Part shown: positions 11,039 through 22,040 of the stretch, piece after piece
How the letters are laid out: each line of letters opens with the position of its first letter
Position numbering within the stretch: the stretch's first letter is position 1
DNA from: Garcia nutans
Lineage: Eukaryota > Streptophyta > Magnoliopsida > Malpighiales > Euphorbiaceae
Direction: 5' to 3'
NCBI GenBank assembly: GCA_947685225.1
Contig: CANTUV010000014.1
Location: 7,998,001-8,062,000 of the forward strand
DNA: 64,000 nucleotides
The notes under the pieces: generated by a model
What the model was told of the DNA's origin: nothing
What the model saw: only the letters and a program-made list of their open reading frames with translations
Databases searched by the model: none
Program-made: the position numbers and the translations under genes

Positions 11039-12980
11039 TCAATTACCATTCAGTCCTACCGTCTTGGTGCAAAATCGATGCTTGTCACGAGTCACCACTT
11101 TGGTCAACATGTCAGCTGGATTTTTGTCAGTGTGAATCTTCTTTAATAACATCTCTTGATTATTCACCACTTCACGAATCCAATGGTATCTCACATCAAT
11201 ATGCTTAGTCCGACCATGGTATGTGGCATTCTTGCTCAAATCTAGAGCACTTTGACTATCACAATTCATCACATACTCACTCTACTTCAACTCCAACTCT
11301 TCTAGAAATCTTTTCAACTAAAGCATCTCTTTACTTGCTTCAGTCATAGCTATATACTTTGTCTCAGTTGTGGATAGAGCAACACACTTTTGTAATTTGG
11401 ACTGCCATGATACAGCTCCCTCTGCAAAAGTAAATACATACCCTGAAGTTGACTTCTTGCCATCAAGGTCACCTGCCATATCCGCATCTGTATATCCTTC
11501 TAGAATTGGTTTTGAGCTTCCAAAGCATAAGCACTTCTTAGAAGTACCTCTCAAATATCTGAGAATCCATTTGACCTTCTCCCAGTGATCTTTACCAGGA
11601 TTCGAAAGAAACCTGCTGACTAAACCAACAGCATGAGCAATATCTGGTCGAGTGCTAACCATTGCGTACATTAAACTCCCGACTGCAGAAGAGTAAGGAA
11701 TAACCTCCATTTCTTCCTTTTCTTTTTCTGTAGAAGGACAAGATTTCTTGCTAAGTACAAAATGATTAGCAAGAGGTGTGCTAACTGGCTTAGCATTCTT
11801 CATATTAAATCTGCTTAGAACCTGCACAACATACTTCTCTTGTGACAGCCATAACTTTTTAGCTTTTCTGTCATGAGTAATCTGCATGCCTAAAATTCGT
11901 CTTGCTGGTCCCAAATCCTTCATATCAAATGAGCCAAACAACTCCTTTTTCAAACCACTAATTATAGTAGCATCTTGCCCTATTATCAACATATCATCCA
12001 CATAGAGCAAAAGAATGATAAATTTACCATCTGAAAATATTTTGAAGTACACACAATGATCTGCTTCTGTTCTAGTATAGCCATGAATCACTATGAAAGA
12101 GTCAAATTTCTTATACCACTATCTCGGAGCCTGTTTTAATCCATACAGACTCTTCTTTAATCTGCAAACCATGTGTTCTTTCCCTTTTACTTCAAATCCG
12201 TCAGGTTGCTCTATGTAAATTTCTTCCTCCAAATCACCATGAAGGAATGCAGTTTTCACATCTAACTGCTCAAGCTCAAGATCCAAGCTTGCAGTTAAAC
12301 CAAGGATCAGTCGAATAGAGCTCATCTTCACAACAGGATAAAAAATTTCATCAAAATCAACCTCTTTCTTTTGATTGAAACCCTTTACTACCAAACGAGC
12401 TTTGTATTTTACTAGCTTCTCTCCATTAATCTTAAACTTGTACACCCATTTATTCTTCAAGACTTTTCTACCTTCTGGAAGTTCAACAAGCTCATAAGTA
12501 TTGTTCTTTTTCAAACAACTCATCTCTTCCTGCATTGCTTTCATCCACTGAGTCTTCTCTTTATGATTCTGAACTTCTTGGAATCTTTCTGGCTCCCCCT
12601 CTTCAGTACTGTTACATACTCAGAACTGGGATATTTGGTAGATGGATGATGTACTCTGGTTGACCTTCTGACTTGAGATTCTTCTACAGTCTGGGAAGAG
12701 GTTGCTCTCCCTGCTCAGCATCATTATCAGTATCAACTGGTACTGGCATGTCATTAATCCTATGTTCTTCAAACAACTCTCCTTCATTTGTGGCATTTCT
12801 GATTGAAGGAGAAATTAATGCAGGAAGAGGAATATCATCACTACTTGTAATTTTCTCTAATTGCTCAGAGTCCAACAAGGTCTTGTGTTCATGGAAGATT
12901 ACATCTCTGGATCTGATTACTTTCTTCTTCACCGGATCCCATAACTTGTATCCAAACTCTGCATCTCCATAACCCAAAAA
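11039..12980 (-). pseudogene. reverse transcriptase and RNase H of the copia element
   Basis: From right to left: the end of the integrase-RT linker (FGYKLWDPVKKKVIRSRDV), then RT with NKWVYKFKINGEKLVKYKAR, LDVKTAFLHGDLEEEIY, LKKSLYGLKQAPR and the catalytic LLLYVDDML, then RNase H with GYTDADMAGD, WQSKLQKCVALSTTE, NATYHGRTKHIDVRYHWI and the closing NPADMLTK. All core motifs are intact, but stops break the frame near 12116 (after KQAPR), near 11315 and in the linker (12560-12683). It makes cDNA and removes template RNA. Closest to ordinary plant copia pols; the lineage is not assigned. Confidence 0.9.
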
Positions 12981-13010
12981 TATGCATGGAACAGCTCTAT
13001 CATCAAGTTT

Positions 13011-13967
13011 CTATCTCTGCTCCTTAGGTACATGGACAAAAGCCTTGCATCCAAATACCTTCAAGTGAGAGTAAGAAACCTCCTTTCCAGACCATACTCT
13101 CTCAGGTACATCAAAATTCAAAGGAGCCGATGGAGAACGATTCATCAAGTAGCAGGCAGTATAGAGTGCTTCACCCCAAAATAGCTTAGGAAGTTTAGCC
13201 ATTTTTAGCATAGATCTGACTTTCTCTAAGATAGTTCTGTTTGTCCTTTCAACTACACCATTATGCTGTGGAGTGCCAAGAATTGTCTTCTCATGTCTGA
13301 TTCCATGCTCTAAGTAGTAATTTGCAAACTCCTTTGAAGTGTATTCACCTCCATTGTCACTACGAAGACACTTTAAGGATGTTCCCTTTTCTCTTTCCAC
13401 CATTGCATGGAAATGCTTAAAACGCTGAAGAACCTGATCTTTTGATTTCAGAACAAACACCCAAACCTTTCGTGAAGCATCATCGATAAAAGTAACAAAA
13501 TATCTACTACCTCCTAAAGTTTCCACATCAATGGGACCACATACATCAGAGTAAATTAATTCAAGAACATTATTTTTCCTTTCAGATGAACTACTAAAGG
13601 AGACTCTATGTTGTTTGCCATACAAACAATCATCACAAGGGTTTAGACTCATACCTTTGGCAAAGGGAATGAGAGACTTCTTTGCCAAAATTTGCAACCC
13701 TTTTTCACTCATATGGGCCAGCCTCTTGTGCCACAAGTCTGGCGAAGCATCATCTTCAACTGTATTCAGTGCACCTTTTATCATCTTCACTTGAGTCTTG
13801 TATAGTGTATAACACAATCTACCTTTGGCAATCACAATTGAGCCTTTGATGAGTTTCCACTTTTTATCACCAAAGATATTGTAATAACCATCTTGATCCA
13901 GAACATGAGTAGAAATTAAATTCAGACGTAAATCTGGTACATGTCGTACATTCTTTAGAGTCAACAT
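13011..13967 (-). pseudogene. integrase of the copia element
   Basis: 318 open codons. GAG-pre-integrase zinc site: LWHKRLAHMSEKG, then CDDCLYGKQ. Catalytic core: LIYSDVCGPI (first Asp), CLRSDNGGEYTS (second Asp) and TPQHNGVVERTNRTI (Glu), so the whole DDE set is present. A TAG at about 13980 separates it from protease and another at about 13008 from the linker. By motif this is the best preserved domain of the element. Confidence 0.9.
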
Positions 13968-13982
13968 GTAACCAATATTTGT

Positions 13983-14941
13983 CTAAACACAGACATCACC
14001 AATACCTACTATATCTGCATAGCTGGTATTACCCATTTTTACTCTGCCAAAATTACCTGCTTTGTACACAGTAAAAATGTCTCTTCTTGGTGTAGCATGG
14101 TATGATGCTGGAGAATCAATAACCCACTCCATGTCAGAACTAGTAACCTTATCATGCTCTTTAATAATGGAGAGTACAACCATCTCTTCATTATCATCAG
14201 CAACAGTTGCAGTGGTATTTTGATCATCTGCCTTCTTTTGATTTTTCTCATCATTTTGTTCCCTTTTCCAAACTTTGCAGTTTCTTTTCATATGTCCCTC
14301 CTTGCCGCAGTGATAACAGCTGAATTTCACTTTCGATTGTGACTTGCCTCTGAATTTATAATGCCCTTTAGGACTTCTGCTTTTACTTCTACCTCTGCTC
14401 TCTATAGTTGTAACAAGAGCTTGTGAAGTATCAATGGCCATATCCTTTCCTCTAGTTTCCTCATTGTAAAGACTGTCCTTTACAGATGATAAAGACAAAA
14501 CACCGCTTGAAGCAGAGTTACTGAGAGACACCACCAAGGTCTCCCAACTATCTAGCAAGGAACTCAAGAGCAATAATGCCTGTAATTCATCATCTAGGGC
14601 TATCTTCATGATGCTCAACTGATTTACTAGTTCTTGAAACTCACTCAAGTGTTCTGCAATGGATCGTCCATCTCTTAGCTTCAAATTCACAAGCTTTCTA
14701 ATGGAAAAAGCTTTATTCTGAGCACTTTTTATCTCATACATGGTTTCTAAATCTTTCCATAATTTTTGCGCATCAACTTCTTTGCTTATATGATAGTAGA
14801 CATTATTATCTACCCACTGTCGAATAGTACCGATAGTTTTTCTGTGCATCTTCTCCCAATCATCATCTAATTTTCCCTTGGCTTATTCGATCCTAATTTT
14901 ATAGGATCATACTGGTCCTTACAATAGAGAAGGTCCTCCAT
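13983..14941 (-). pseudogene. gag and protease of the copia element
   Basis: The start is likely the ATG at 14941 (MEDLLYCKDQYDPI). After about 25 codons that frame meets a TAG. The family sequence continues one base off in the frame that opens with the Met at 14849 (MHRKTIGTIRQWVDNN). Then the UBN2-type Gag core (LRDGRSIAEHLSEFQELVNQ, ETLVVSLSNS), a CCHC knuckle (CYHCGKEGHMKRNC) and the start of protease with WVIDSPASYHATP, where the usual DSGAS has become DSPAS, a change at the active-site Gly. Gag would form the particle; the protease is probably inactive. Confidence 0.88.
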
Positions 14942-15040
14942 CTTCGACTTTCAAATTAAATAATTTGTAGCCGACAATTTATCATGGTGCCTGCGAATTT
15001 CTCCATTCTAATTTACACAATTAATTCTACACCAAAAGAA

Positions 15041-15058
15041 CCCAAGTCTCTGATACCA
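15041..15058 (-). other. primer binding site of the copia element
   Basis: The minus strand reads TGGTATCAGAGACTTGGG two bases inside the 5' LTR. TGGTATCAGAG is the standard complement of the 3' end of plant initiator tRNA-Met. Confidence 0.9.
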
Positions 15059-15060
15059 CT

Positions 15061-15678
15061 TGTTGGGTTCTCAGTCAATAATTAATTGTGTAAATGAATG
15101 CACAATAGGAAGAAGCAAAAAATAACCACAAGAAGAAGAGACAAGATTTAACGTGGAAAACCCTCCAGTGTAGAGGGAAAAACCACGGGCCAAACTCCGA
15201 AATAAAAATTCACTAATTCAAAGAAATCAAGTACAATAAATTCTTAAGCAATCCTCACTTGACTACTTAAGATCACAAATAATAAAGAAAATATCTAAAT
15301 ACCTCTCTAGCAAATTTTTCACTCTTTGGATGATCATACCAAGAAACTAGAGAATAATTCTCTAATATTTATCTCACAAACTACTTGAAATCTTTTTCCT
15401 CTCTGATTTCTTCTCTCTTGTGTTTCACTTGTGTATCTTGAAGTGAATAAGATGAAGGCTATTTATAGGCCTTCAAATATGTGTGAACATATTAATTTGT
15501 GCCTAACTTATGTCTAATTTTGACTATTACAATGGTGCCTAACTTACAAGTCTCTATTTTTTTTTTCTTTTCTAAAACCTAGTCAAAATTGTAAACTCAC
15601 CAAACCCATTTAATTTTAATCTAGTTAAAATTGTAAACTTATCAAACCCATTAATTTCATGGGTTGGATAAATCAACA
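15061..15678 (-). repeat. 5' LTR of the copia element
   Basis: 618 bp, TG...CA, adjoining the primer site. Two copies of the 42-bp unit (15580 and 15622). Confidence 0.97.
15459..15467 (-). promoter_or_regulatory. TATA box of the copia 5' LTR
   Basis: The minus strand reads TATAAATAG preceded by GGCC. Position and strand fit a U3 promoter driving gag-pol. Confidence 0.65.
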
Positions 15679-15683
15679 AAAAA

Positions 15684-16287
15684 TGTACTAAGAGTTAATC
15701 CATAATACAACATATGTATTTATTTTTCATATTAATAGTAAAAATAAAAAATACTCCTCTTGATTTGTCACAATTTGATCCCTTTAGTAGTGTCACATAT
15801 AATATTTAATTTTAAAATTAAATATTTTGTACTTATAGGAAATTAATAATTAAATGATTTTTATTAATTAAGCAATTTTTGAAATCATTATTCATTGAAA
15901 TTGTAATGAATAATTTGCTAAATGTGTTGGTGAATATAGAAATTTTAAATTAATTTTTTGCATTAATTTTGATTATTTGATTTTTGTCTAATTCAATTGT
16001 TATGTTATATATAAATTTTAATATTTATATTTTGTTGAATGTGATGGATGTTTGTAGAAATATTTAGTCTTGTTAATTTGTCCCGAAAATATCAGTGCGT
16101 TGCCTATTTACCTATCATCAGACATTTAGATCATTTTATAAAAGAATAAAATAAGTCGAGAGCTAAGTCAACGATTAAATTTCAAAAATAATTTGTATTA
16201 ACAACCTCAAATATTGAAAATTAAGGAATTTACCACTAAAAATAAACTTAATATATTACTCATATAAAATACACTATCTAAAATAAC
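15684..16287. other. AT-rich intergenic stretch
   Basis: No gene, element end or RNA gene is recognised here. Confidence 0.6.
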
Positions 16288-16995
16288 TTAATTCAAAAAT
16301 AATACTAATATAGTAAATTAATATTTATAAAAACACTTAATTAAATTAATTCAAAAGGTATAAATAATAAATCACATTAATCATAAATAATGCACATAAT
16401 AATATTAATTCAAAAGGTATAAATGATAAAACTCATTAATCATAAATAATACACTTAATAAATTAAATTAATTCAAAAATAAATAAATAATAAAGCCTGT
16501 TATTCATAAATATTTCACTTAATACATTAAATTAATTCAAGAAACATAAATAATAAAAACCCATTAATTATAAATAATGTACGTAATAATTAAATTAATT
16601 CAAAAAGCGTAAATAATAAAGCCCATTAATCATAAACAATGCACTTAATAAATTAAACTAATTTCAAAACATAAATAAAAGCCCATTAATTATAATTAAT
16701 GCTCTTAATAAAATAAATTTTTGAAGTCCATTAATGCTCTTAATAAAATAAATTAATTCAAAAAGCATAAATAATAAGGCCCATTAATCATAAATAATGC
16801 ATTTAATAAATTAAACTAGTTAAAAAGCATAATTAATAAATCACATTAATCACAATATAATGAAGGACATTACTTAAAAAATTAATAAAGCATAATCAAC
16901 AAATATACTGAGTAATTAATTAATTCAAAAAGCATAATTAATAAAGCACATTAATTAAAAATAAATTGCCTCACTTAATTCAAGAGGCTAAATTG
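16288..16995. repeat. degenerate minisatellite, about 63-bp unit
   Basis: About nine to eleven imperfect copies. Each starts near TTAATTCAAAAAGCATAAAT and passes through AAGCCCATTAATCATAAATA and TGCACTTAATAAATTAA. Copy starts are visible near 16347, 16404, 16467, 16530, 16593, 16656, 16749, 16812 and 16918. Some copies are shortened. Confidence 0.85.
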
Positions 16996-17100
16996 ATAAA
17001 GTACATTCAATATGTTCCCTTGCCTTTAAAAAAAGCAAAAACTCCCTCCCATTCCTTCACGAACATCATTTATATAGATATATGGAGGCAGGCAAATTGA

Positions 17101-17256
17101 TTTCAACAATGCCAGTTTTCCTTTGTTCATAGATATTGGAATCGAGCTGCCCATGCAATGGCCAAATGGGCGGATAGATTGTCACCTTGTAATGTTTCAA
17201 ATTTCATTGAGGAGGTTCCTACTGTTGTCCTCCCTATTGTCTCGTTTGACAGTTAA
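17101..17256 (+). pseudogene. 3' stub of a LINE: RNase H C-terminus
   Basis: The plus-strand frame reads FSFVHRYWNRAAHAMAKWAD and ends PTVVLPIVSFDS then TAA at 17254. This is the usual C-terminal end of the RNase H domain in plant L1-type ORF2 (the NRAAH motif). An A-rich tail follows at 17288-17310, as expected for a 5'-truncated LINE copy. Its orientation is opposite to the large LINE at 17754-31625 and its sequence differs, so it is a separate insertion. It is too short to encode an enzyme. Confidence 0.8.
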
Positions 17257-17315
17257 TATTATCTTCTGTAAAGTCCATCTTTATTCTAAAAAAACAAAAA
17301 TGAAAACAAAAACTA

Positions 17316-17572
17316 TTCCCTCCGTTTATGAGTATATGCCCACTTTGCCTATTTCACTATTATTAGAAAAATCATTTATTAGTATTATTTTTTACTAAAT
17401 TACCTTCTCATTTATTAGTCTTATGAAAAAAGCATTGAAATGTTTTGAAAATTGAAATAAGGGGTAATTTTGGAAACGAATGGATAATTATCTATTAATT
17501 TTCTAAAATAGACACTTGTGTATGGACAAAGAAAATAGGTAAAGTGGACATATATTCATAGACGGGATGGAG
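17316..17572. mobile_element. Stowaway-type MITE
   Basis: 257 bp flanked by TA on both sides (17314-17315 and 17573-17574). The left end starts TTCCCTCCGTTTATGAGTAT and the right end, reverse-complemented, starts CTCCATCCCGTCTATGAATA. The inverted match continues for about 36 bp (through GCCCACTTTGCC / GTCCACTTTACC). The CTCCCTCCG start and TA duplication are diagnostic of Stowaway (Tc1/mariner) MITEs. It has no coding capacity. Confidence 0.9.
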
Positions 17573-17739
17573 TATTATTCAAGTACATTATTAATAGAAT
17601 AACCTTATGTCTATAGTGTGAATTTAGAATTGCTTTATTATTTATGTTATTGTAATTACTTTATTATTATATGTGAATTATTTGATCATATGTTATTGTT
17701 TACTATGTAACTATTTACAAGATAATTTATTAATAAATG

Positions 17740-17753
17740 TCTTATAAATAGTT
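17740..17753. repeat. left target-site duplication of the LINE
   Basis: TCTTATAAATAGTT, identical to 31626-31639. It lies directly outside the poly(T) that is the LINE's poly(A) tail on the minus strand. Confidence 0.92.
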
Positions 17754-17791
17754 TTTTTTTTTTTTTTGAAGAATAGTAAACTAAACTTTTA

Positions 17792-18658
17792 TTAAACTTG
17801 AGCTGAAAAACTAGGATATTTGTTCCAGACTTTGAAGACCTGGGAATGGATTGAGTTCCTAGCTAGATGATGAGCCATTACATTACCACATCTTCTAATC
17901 CAACGAACACTAAGATTCGTTCTAGAGAGTAAAAGAAGTTTACAATCAGTAACAATTATACCAAACTCTGAGAAGTCCTCTTCCTTATATGACAAAGCTT
18001 GTACCAAGATTAATAAGTCCGTGAAAATGCAATCAGGATCCTGGAATTTCCTGGCAGCCCATGATAAAGCCATACGAAGAGCAATAGCTTTGGACATTTT
18101 TTTTATCAGTTATCCATGGAGAATGCCAGAGATTCCTTATAGAAATAAGCCTTCGGGACTTTGAAAATAACTCCAAAACCCGCTGTTGCTACATCTTAGA
18201 ATATCGCACCATCAGAAAACAATTGCCAGGTAGCTCTGTGCTGAACAAAAGGGGAAATAGTAGCAATACTAGGTGATCTCTCCACCGATGCAGTTGATCG
18301 CCAGTCCCTGAGCACATCCAAAGCAGTAGCTTTAATCCTCGAAGCAAAGAGTGTAACACCATTCCAGATTGTGTCATTTCTAGCCATCCATAGCTGCCAA
18401 GCAATAGTGGCTGCTTCCTCCATTTTTTCCTTAGTTGAGGAATCGAAAAACCTACAAAATAAAATCTTGAAAATTAATGTTAGTTCTCCAGCTCCTGTAA
18501 CCTATTGCATCCCACACTGTACCATCAAGTCTACATCCAATCAAAACATGGCTCATTGTTTCCTCCAAACCACAAAGATAACACTGGACATCCAGCTCCA
18601 TTCCCCTCTCCCTTAATCTTTTCTTAGCTGGTAGAAGGTTCATAAGAGCCCTCCACAA
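17792..18658 (-). pseudogene. LINE ORF2: zf-RVT and RNase H
   Basis: 18452-18658 reads MWRALMNLLPAKKRLRERG, then CYLCGLEETMSHVLIGC, the zinc-binding zf-RVT domain. 17792-18423 reads EAATIAWQLWMARNDTIWNG, then an RNase H with FSDGAIF, ALRMALSWAARKF, IFTDLLILVQAL and WIRRCGNVMAHHLARN. It ends at a stop at 17789, about 22 bases before the poly(A). In-frame stops lie between the segments. Confidence 0.85.
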
Positions 18659-18771
18659 GAAGACTTTTATCTTAGGTGGGATATCTAAATTTCAAACTCT
18701 ATTCCATAAGGGCCCATCAATGCAGTCACCTAACTTGCCATACAAATTTTGACAAGAATAATAGCCAGACT

Positions 18772-20640
18772 TCACCTTATATTCCCTTTCTTGTCAATGT
18801 TCCAAATAATCTTGTCATCTTTTCTATTTAAACTCAATGGAATACTAAGGATGGAATTAATATCTTTTAACATAAAAAAATGTAAAAGCTTCTCCATATC
18901 CCACTCCCTCCCATTACCCTTCATGAGGTCCTTGACTTTCAAGTTTGGATTAATAAAATCAATAACCACATCCACCAAAAAAGAACCTTCCTTTGGAATC
19001 CAAGGATCATTCTTCAGCCATATCCTTTCACCATCCCTTACATGCCATCTTACTCCTAGTTTCAACATCACTCAAGAAAACAAAATGGTCTTCCATGTAT
19101 AACTCAGATTAAATCCTTCTGATGAACTAAGAAAGTCTCCATTTGGAAAGTATTTAGCTTTGAGTACCTTGTGTAGTAGAGTATTTATTTTAGTGAGAAG
19201 ACGCTAACCCTGTTTGCCCAACATAGCAATATTAAAACAAAAAAGATCATGAAACCCCGTACCTCTTTTTTTACTCCAACACATTCTTTCCCAAGCAAGC
19301 CACTGAATGCCTTTGTTGTTTCCATTACTTGAACCCCATCAGTAAGCATTCATAGTTTTGTGCATACTATCACATAAGAATTTAGGTAGGAGAAAAACAC
19401 TCATACAGTAGGACAAAATTACCTAGGTTACTAATTTAGTAGAATTTCCTTGCCCGCCTTAAATAGTAGCCTGTTACTAAGATTATTTAACTTGTTCCAC
19501 AATCTACCTTTTAAAAAACCAAATATTTGATTTTTACTTCTACCAATTAGGGAAGGTAAACCCAAATAATTACCTTCTCCTAGAGATGAGAAGACACCTA
19601 GCATATCAAAGATCCAATCCCTCATCCTAACATTCACATTTAAGCTAAACATAATTCCAAACTTCTAGAAATTAATAGATTGTCCAGAAGCACTTTCATA
19701 TTCATTAAGGATATCCTTTTTTCTACCTACTTCATCTCTATTAGCTCTGCAAAAGAACAACAGATCATCTATAAAAAGAAGATAGGAAATCCTTGGACCT
19801 TTCAAACTAGCCCTGCAACCCCTAATCCATTAATTGCTTTCAGTATCCTGAAATAGACAAACCTTCAGCACATATAATAAACAAATAAGGAGATAATGAA
19901 TCACCTTGTCTCAGTCCCCTTTCAGGTTTGACTGGCCCACCCTTAGTTCCATTCAGATTGAAGAAATGTGACACATTTTGAGCACACATCATCATCCATT
20001 TACTACATTATTCATGGAACCCAATATGTTAAGCATGTAAAAATCCCTAATTAACTTTGGCATGTGTCTTCAAAATGTTAATTTTTAATACCACATCACC
20101 CTACTTCCCTGACCTTCTACTCTTAATGTTATGTATTAGTTCCAAAATGATAAGGACATTATCCGTAATCAACCTACTAGGAACAAAAGGAGACTGATTA
20201 TCACATATAATATAGGGCAACAAACATTTTAACCTATTTGCAAGCACTTTGGCCACAATTTTGTAAAGAACATTACATAGTGAGATGGGCTTAAAATCCT
20301 TCAATGGCTCAGGATTTGATTTCTTGGGAATCAAGGAAATAACTAGGGTGTCCATTAGTTGTGAGGGAAATACACCATCATGTAGCCATTTGACACAACT
20401 ACTCACAACATCTGAGCCAATAATATGCCAAAACTTTTGATAAAAGGCTGGATTAAGACCATTCGGCCCAAGGGCCTTATCTAGATGCATTTAGAATGTA
20501 GTTGTGTTGAATTCTTCTATTGTAAAGGGCTCCAATAAACTAGCGTTCATATCATCACTCACCTTAGATTTTATTAGACCCAAATTTCGTTCGCTATTAG
20601 ACACATCCCCCTAAAACACCTCATTAAATTAATTAAAAAC
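18772..20640 (-). pseudogene. LINE ORF2: reverse transcriptase
   Basis: 20101-20490 reads KALGPNGLNPAFYQKFWHII, VISLIPKKSNPEPLKDFKPI, SLCNVLYKIVAKVLANRLK and the SPFVPSRLITDN block. Further down, near 19780, the catalytic region reads LLFIDDLLFF, where FADD is usual (Ala to Ile). 19431-19652 reads GNYLGLPSLIGRSKN. 18772-19071 is the ORF2 connector (GVRWHVRDGERIWLKNDPWI). Several stops and frame changes separate the blocks. The enzyme would prime cDNA synthesis at a nicked chromosomal target. Confidence 0.85.
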
Positions 20641-21278
20641 AATATTCTTTATACCCTTCAAATCTAAAACCCATTCTCCTATATGATCTCTTAACTCCAA
20701 AATTTTATTATTCTTTTTCCTACTCTTGACTTTAGCATGAAATAATTTTGTGTTCTTGTCACCAAATTTCAGCCAAAATTGTTTGGCGTGTTGCTTCCAT
20801 CTAATTTTTTTCCTCTTATAAGAGCTTATTCCACTCTCTCCTTAAACTATCAAATTCATCCAACTCCAAATTATGTTGTCCATCCGAGAGTCATTTCAAA
20901 ATAAATTTTCTTTTATTCCTAACCTCCATATTGTGTTTACAACTCCAAGACCGTATTTCTTCAACACACATTTGTTTTTTATATATAATATCAATGTCCA
21001 AATTACTCGCCCATCCTCGTCAAACAAGAATTATCAAATCTAAAATCACATTGCAAAGGACCAAGATTTCAAAAGAGCCTTACCAGGACCGGTACATGGT
21101 CAGATACAGGTGCAACCAGAGTTTGAACAAAGCTTTCGGGGAAGAGTTGAGTCCAGTCTACATTGGCCAATGTACAGTCTAACTTTTCTCAAACCTAGCT
21201 TTGAGACATGCGGCCTCTCTCCCAATTATATGGGTAACCAGTCATCAATAATTCACTTAGTCCGTAATCAGTAACAGC

Positions 21279-21760
21279 TTAATGAAAACCATCTAGAAGA
21301 TATGTAGGATAAGTGTACCCTCCAATCTTATCAGAAATTGAGAGAATATCATTAAAGTCACCAACAAAAATCCAAGCTCCATTACCATGAGCAGAAAGGG
21401 CTCTTAATAAATTCCATGAGCTTTTGTGTCTATTACGTTCAGGATAACCATAGGAACCAACCTCCACAGCTTACCTTGCCATTTAACATTATAGTCAACA
21501 AAATTATTGAAGAAGACCATTACCCTTAAATCAATAGAATTTTTCCATAGAACCAGTCTATCTATTGTAAAACACTCATCATAACCTAGCATTTTCTTAA
21601 CTTCCTCCATCCGCTTTTCATGCACAACCGTTTCCATTAAAAACAAAACTTTTAGCTTTTAACTCAAGGAGATATCCTTAAGTATCCTGATTGTCCGAGG
21701 GTTGCCAATGCCTTGACAATTCCAACTTATTAGTTTTATAGCTCCCGGCTGTCCTGCACA
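21279..21760 (-). pseudogene. LINE ORF2: AP-type endonuclease
   Basis: Starts near 21745 with LISWNCQGIGNPRTIRIL, the standard N-terminal motif of plant L1 endonucleases. It passes through LFLMETVVHEKRMEEVKKML (21646 downward). It then reads GSYGYPERNRHKSSWNLL and GAWIFVGDFNDILS, which carries the GDFND signature of the EEP nuclease family. A stop follows the first 25 codons and the frame changes once more. Endonuclease nicks target DNA for integration. Confidence 0.85.
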
Positions 21761-22040
21761 ATAGGACGAGCCGATTCAAAATTTTCACCAAGAAAATACT
21801 AGGAGTTTGTTGCACCCTCTAAATCCGATGATGTAGAAATAGTAGGGGCAATAATGAAATCATAATGAGGCCTTTTCTTAAATTCTTCAGGCTTTAGTAG
21901 TCCAACATTCTCTCCTAGACCCATGCTATTTTGGTTTTGGCCCAATACATTATTGTCCACTTCCATATTTTATTACATGTACCTTACATTATTCTCATCA
22001 TATCTGATAATCTCTACCAACCTATCCTCATAATCCCATT

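Larger units (their letters stand above)
10337..15678 (-). mobile_element. full-length Ty1/copia retrotransposon
   Basis: 5342 bp. LTRs at 10337-10994 and 15061-15678 both start TGTTGGGTTCTC and end ATAAATCAACA. Directly outside lie AAAAA (10332-10336) and AAAAA (15679-15683), a 5-bp target duplication, although low in complexity. The primer site and polypurine tract sit at the right places for minus orientation. Domain order Gag-PR-IN-RT-RH is that of copia. The LTRs are nearly identical apart from a repeat-number difference, so insertion is fairly recent. Gag-Pol has five or so stops plus one frameshift, so it is not autonomous as written. Confidence 0.97.
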
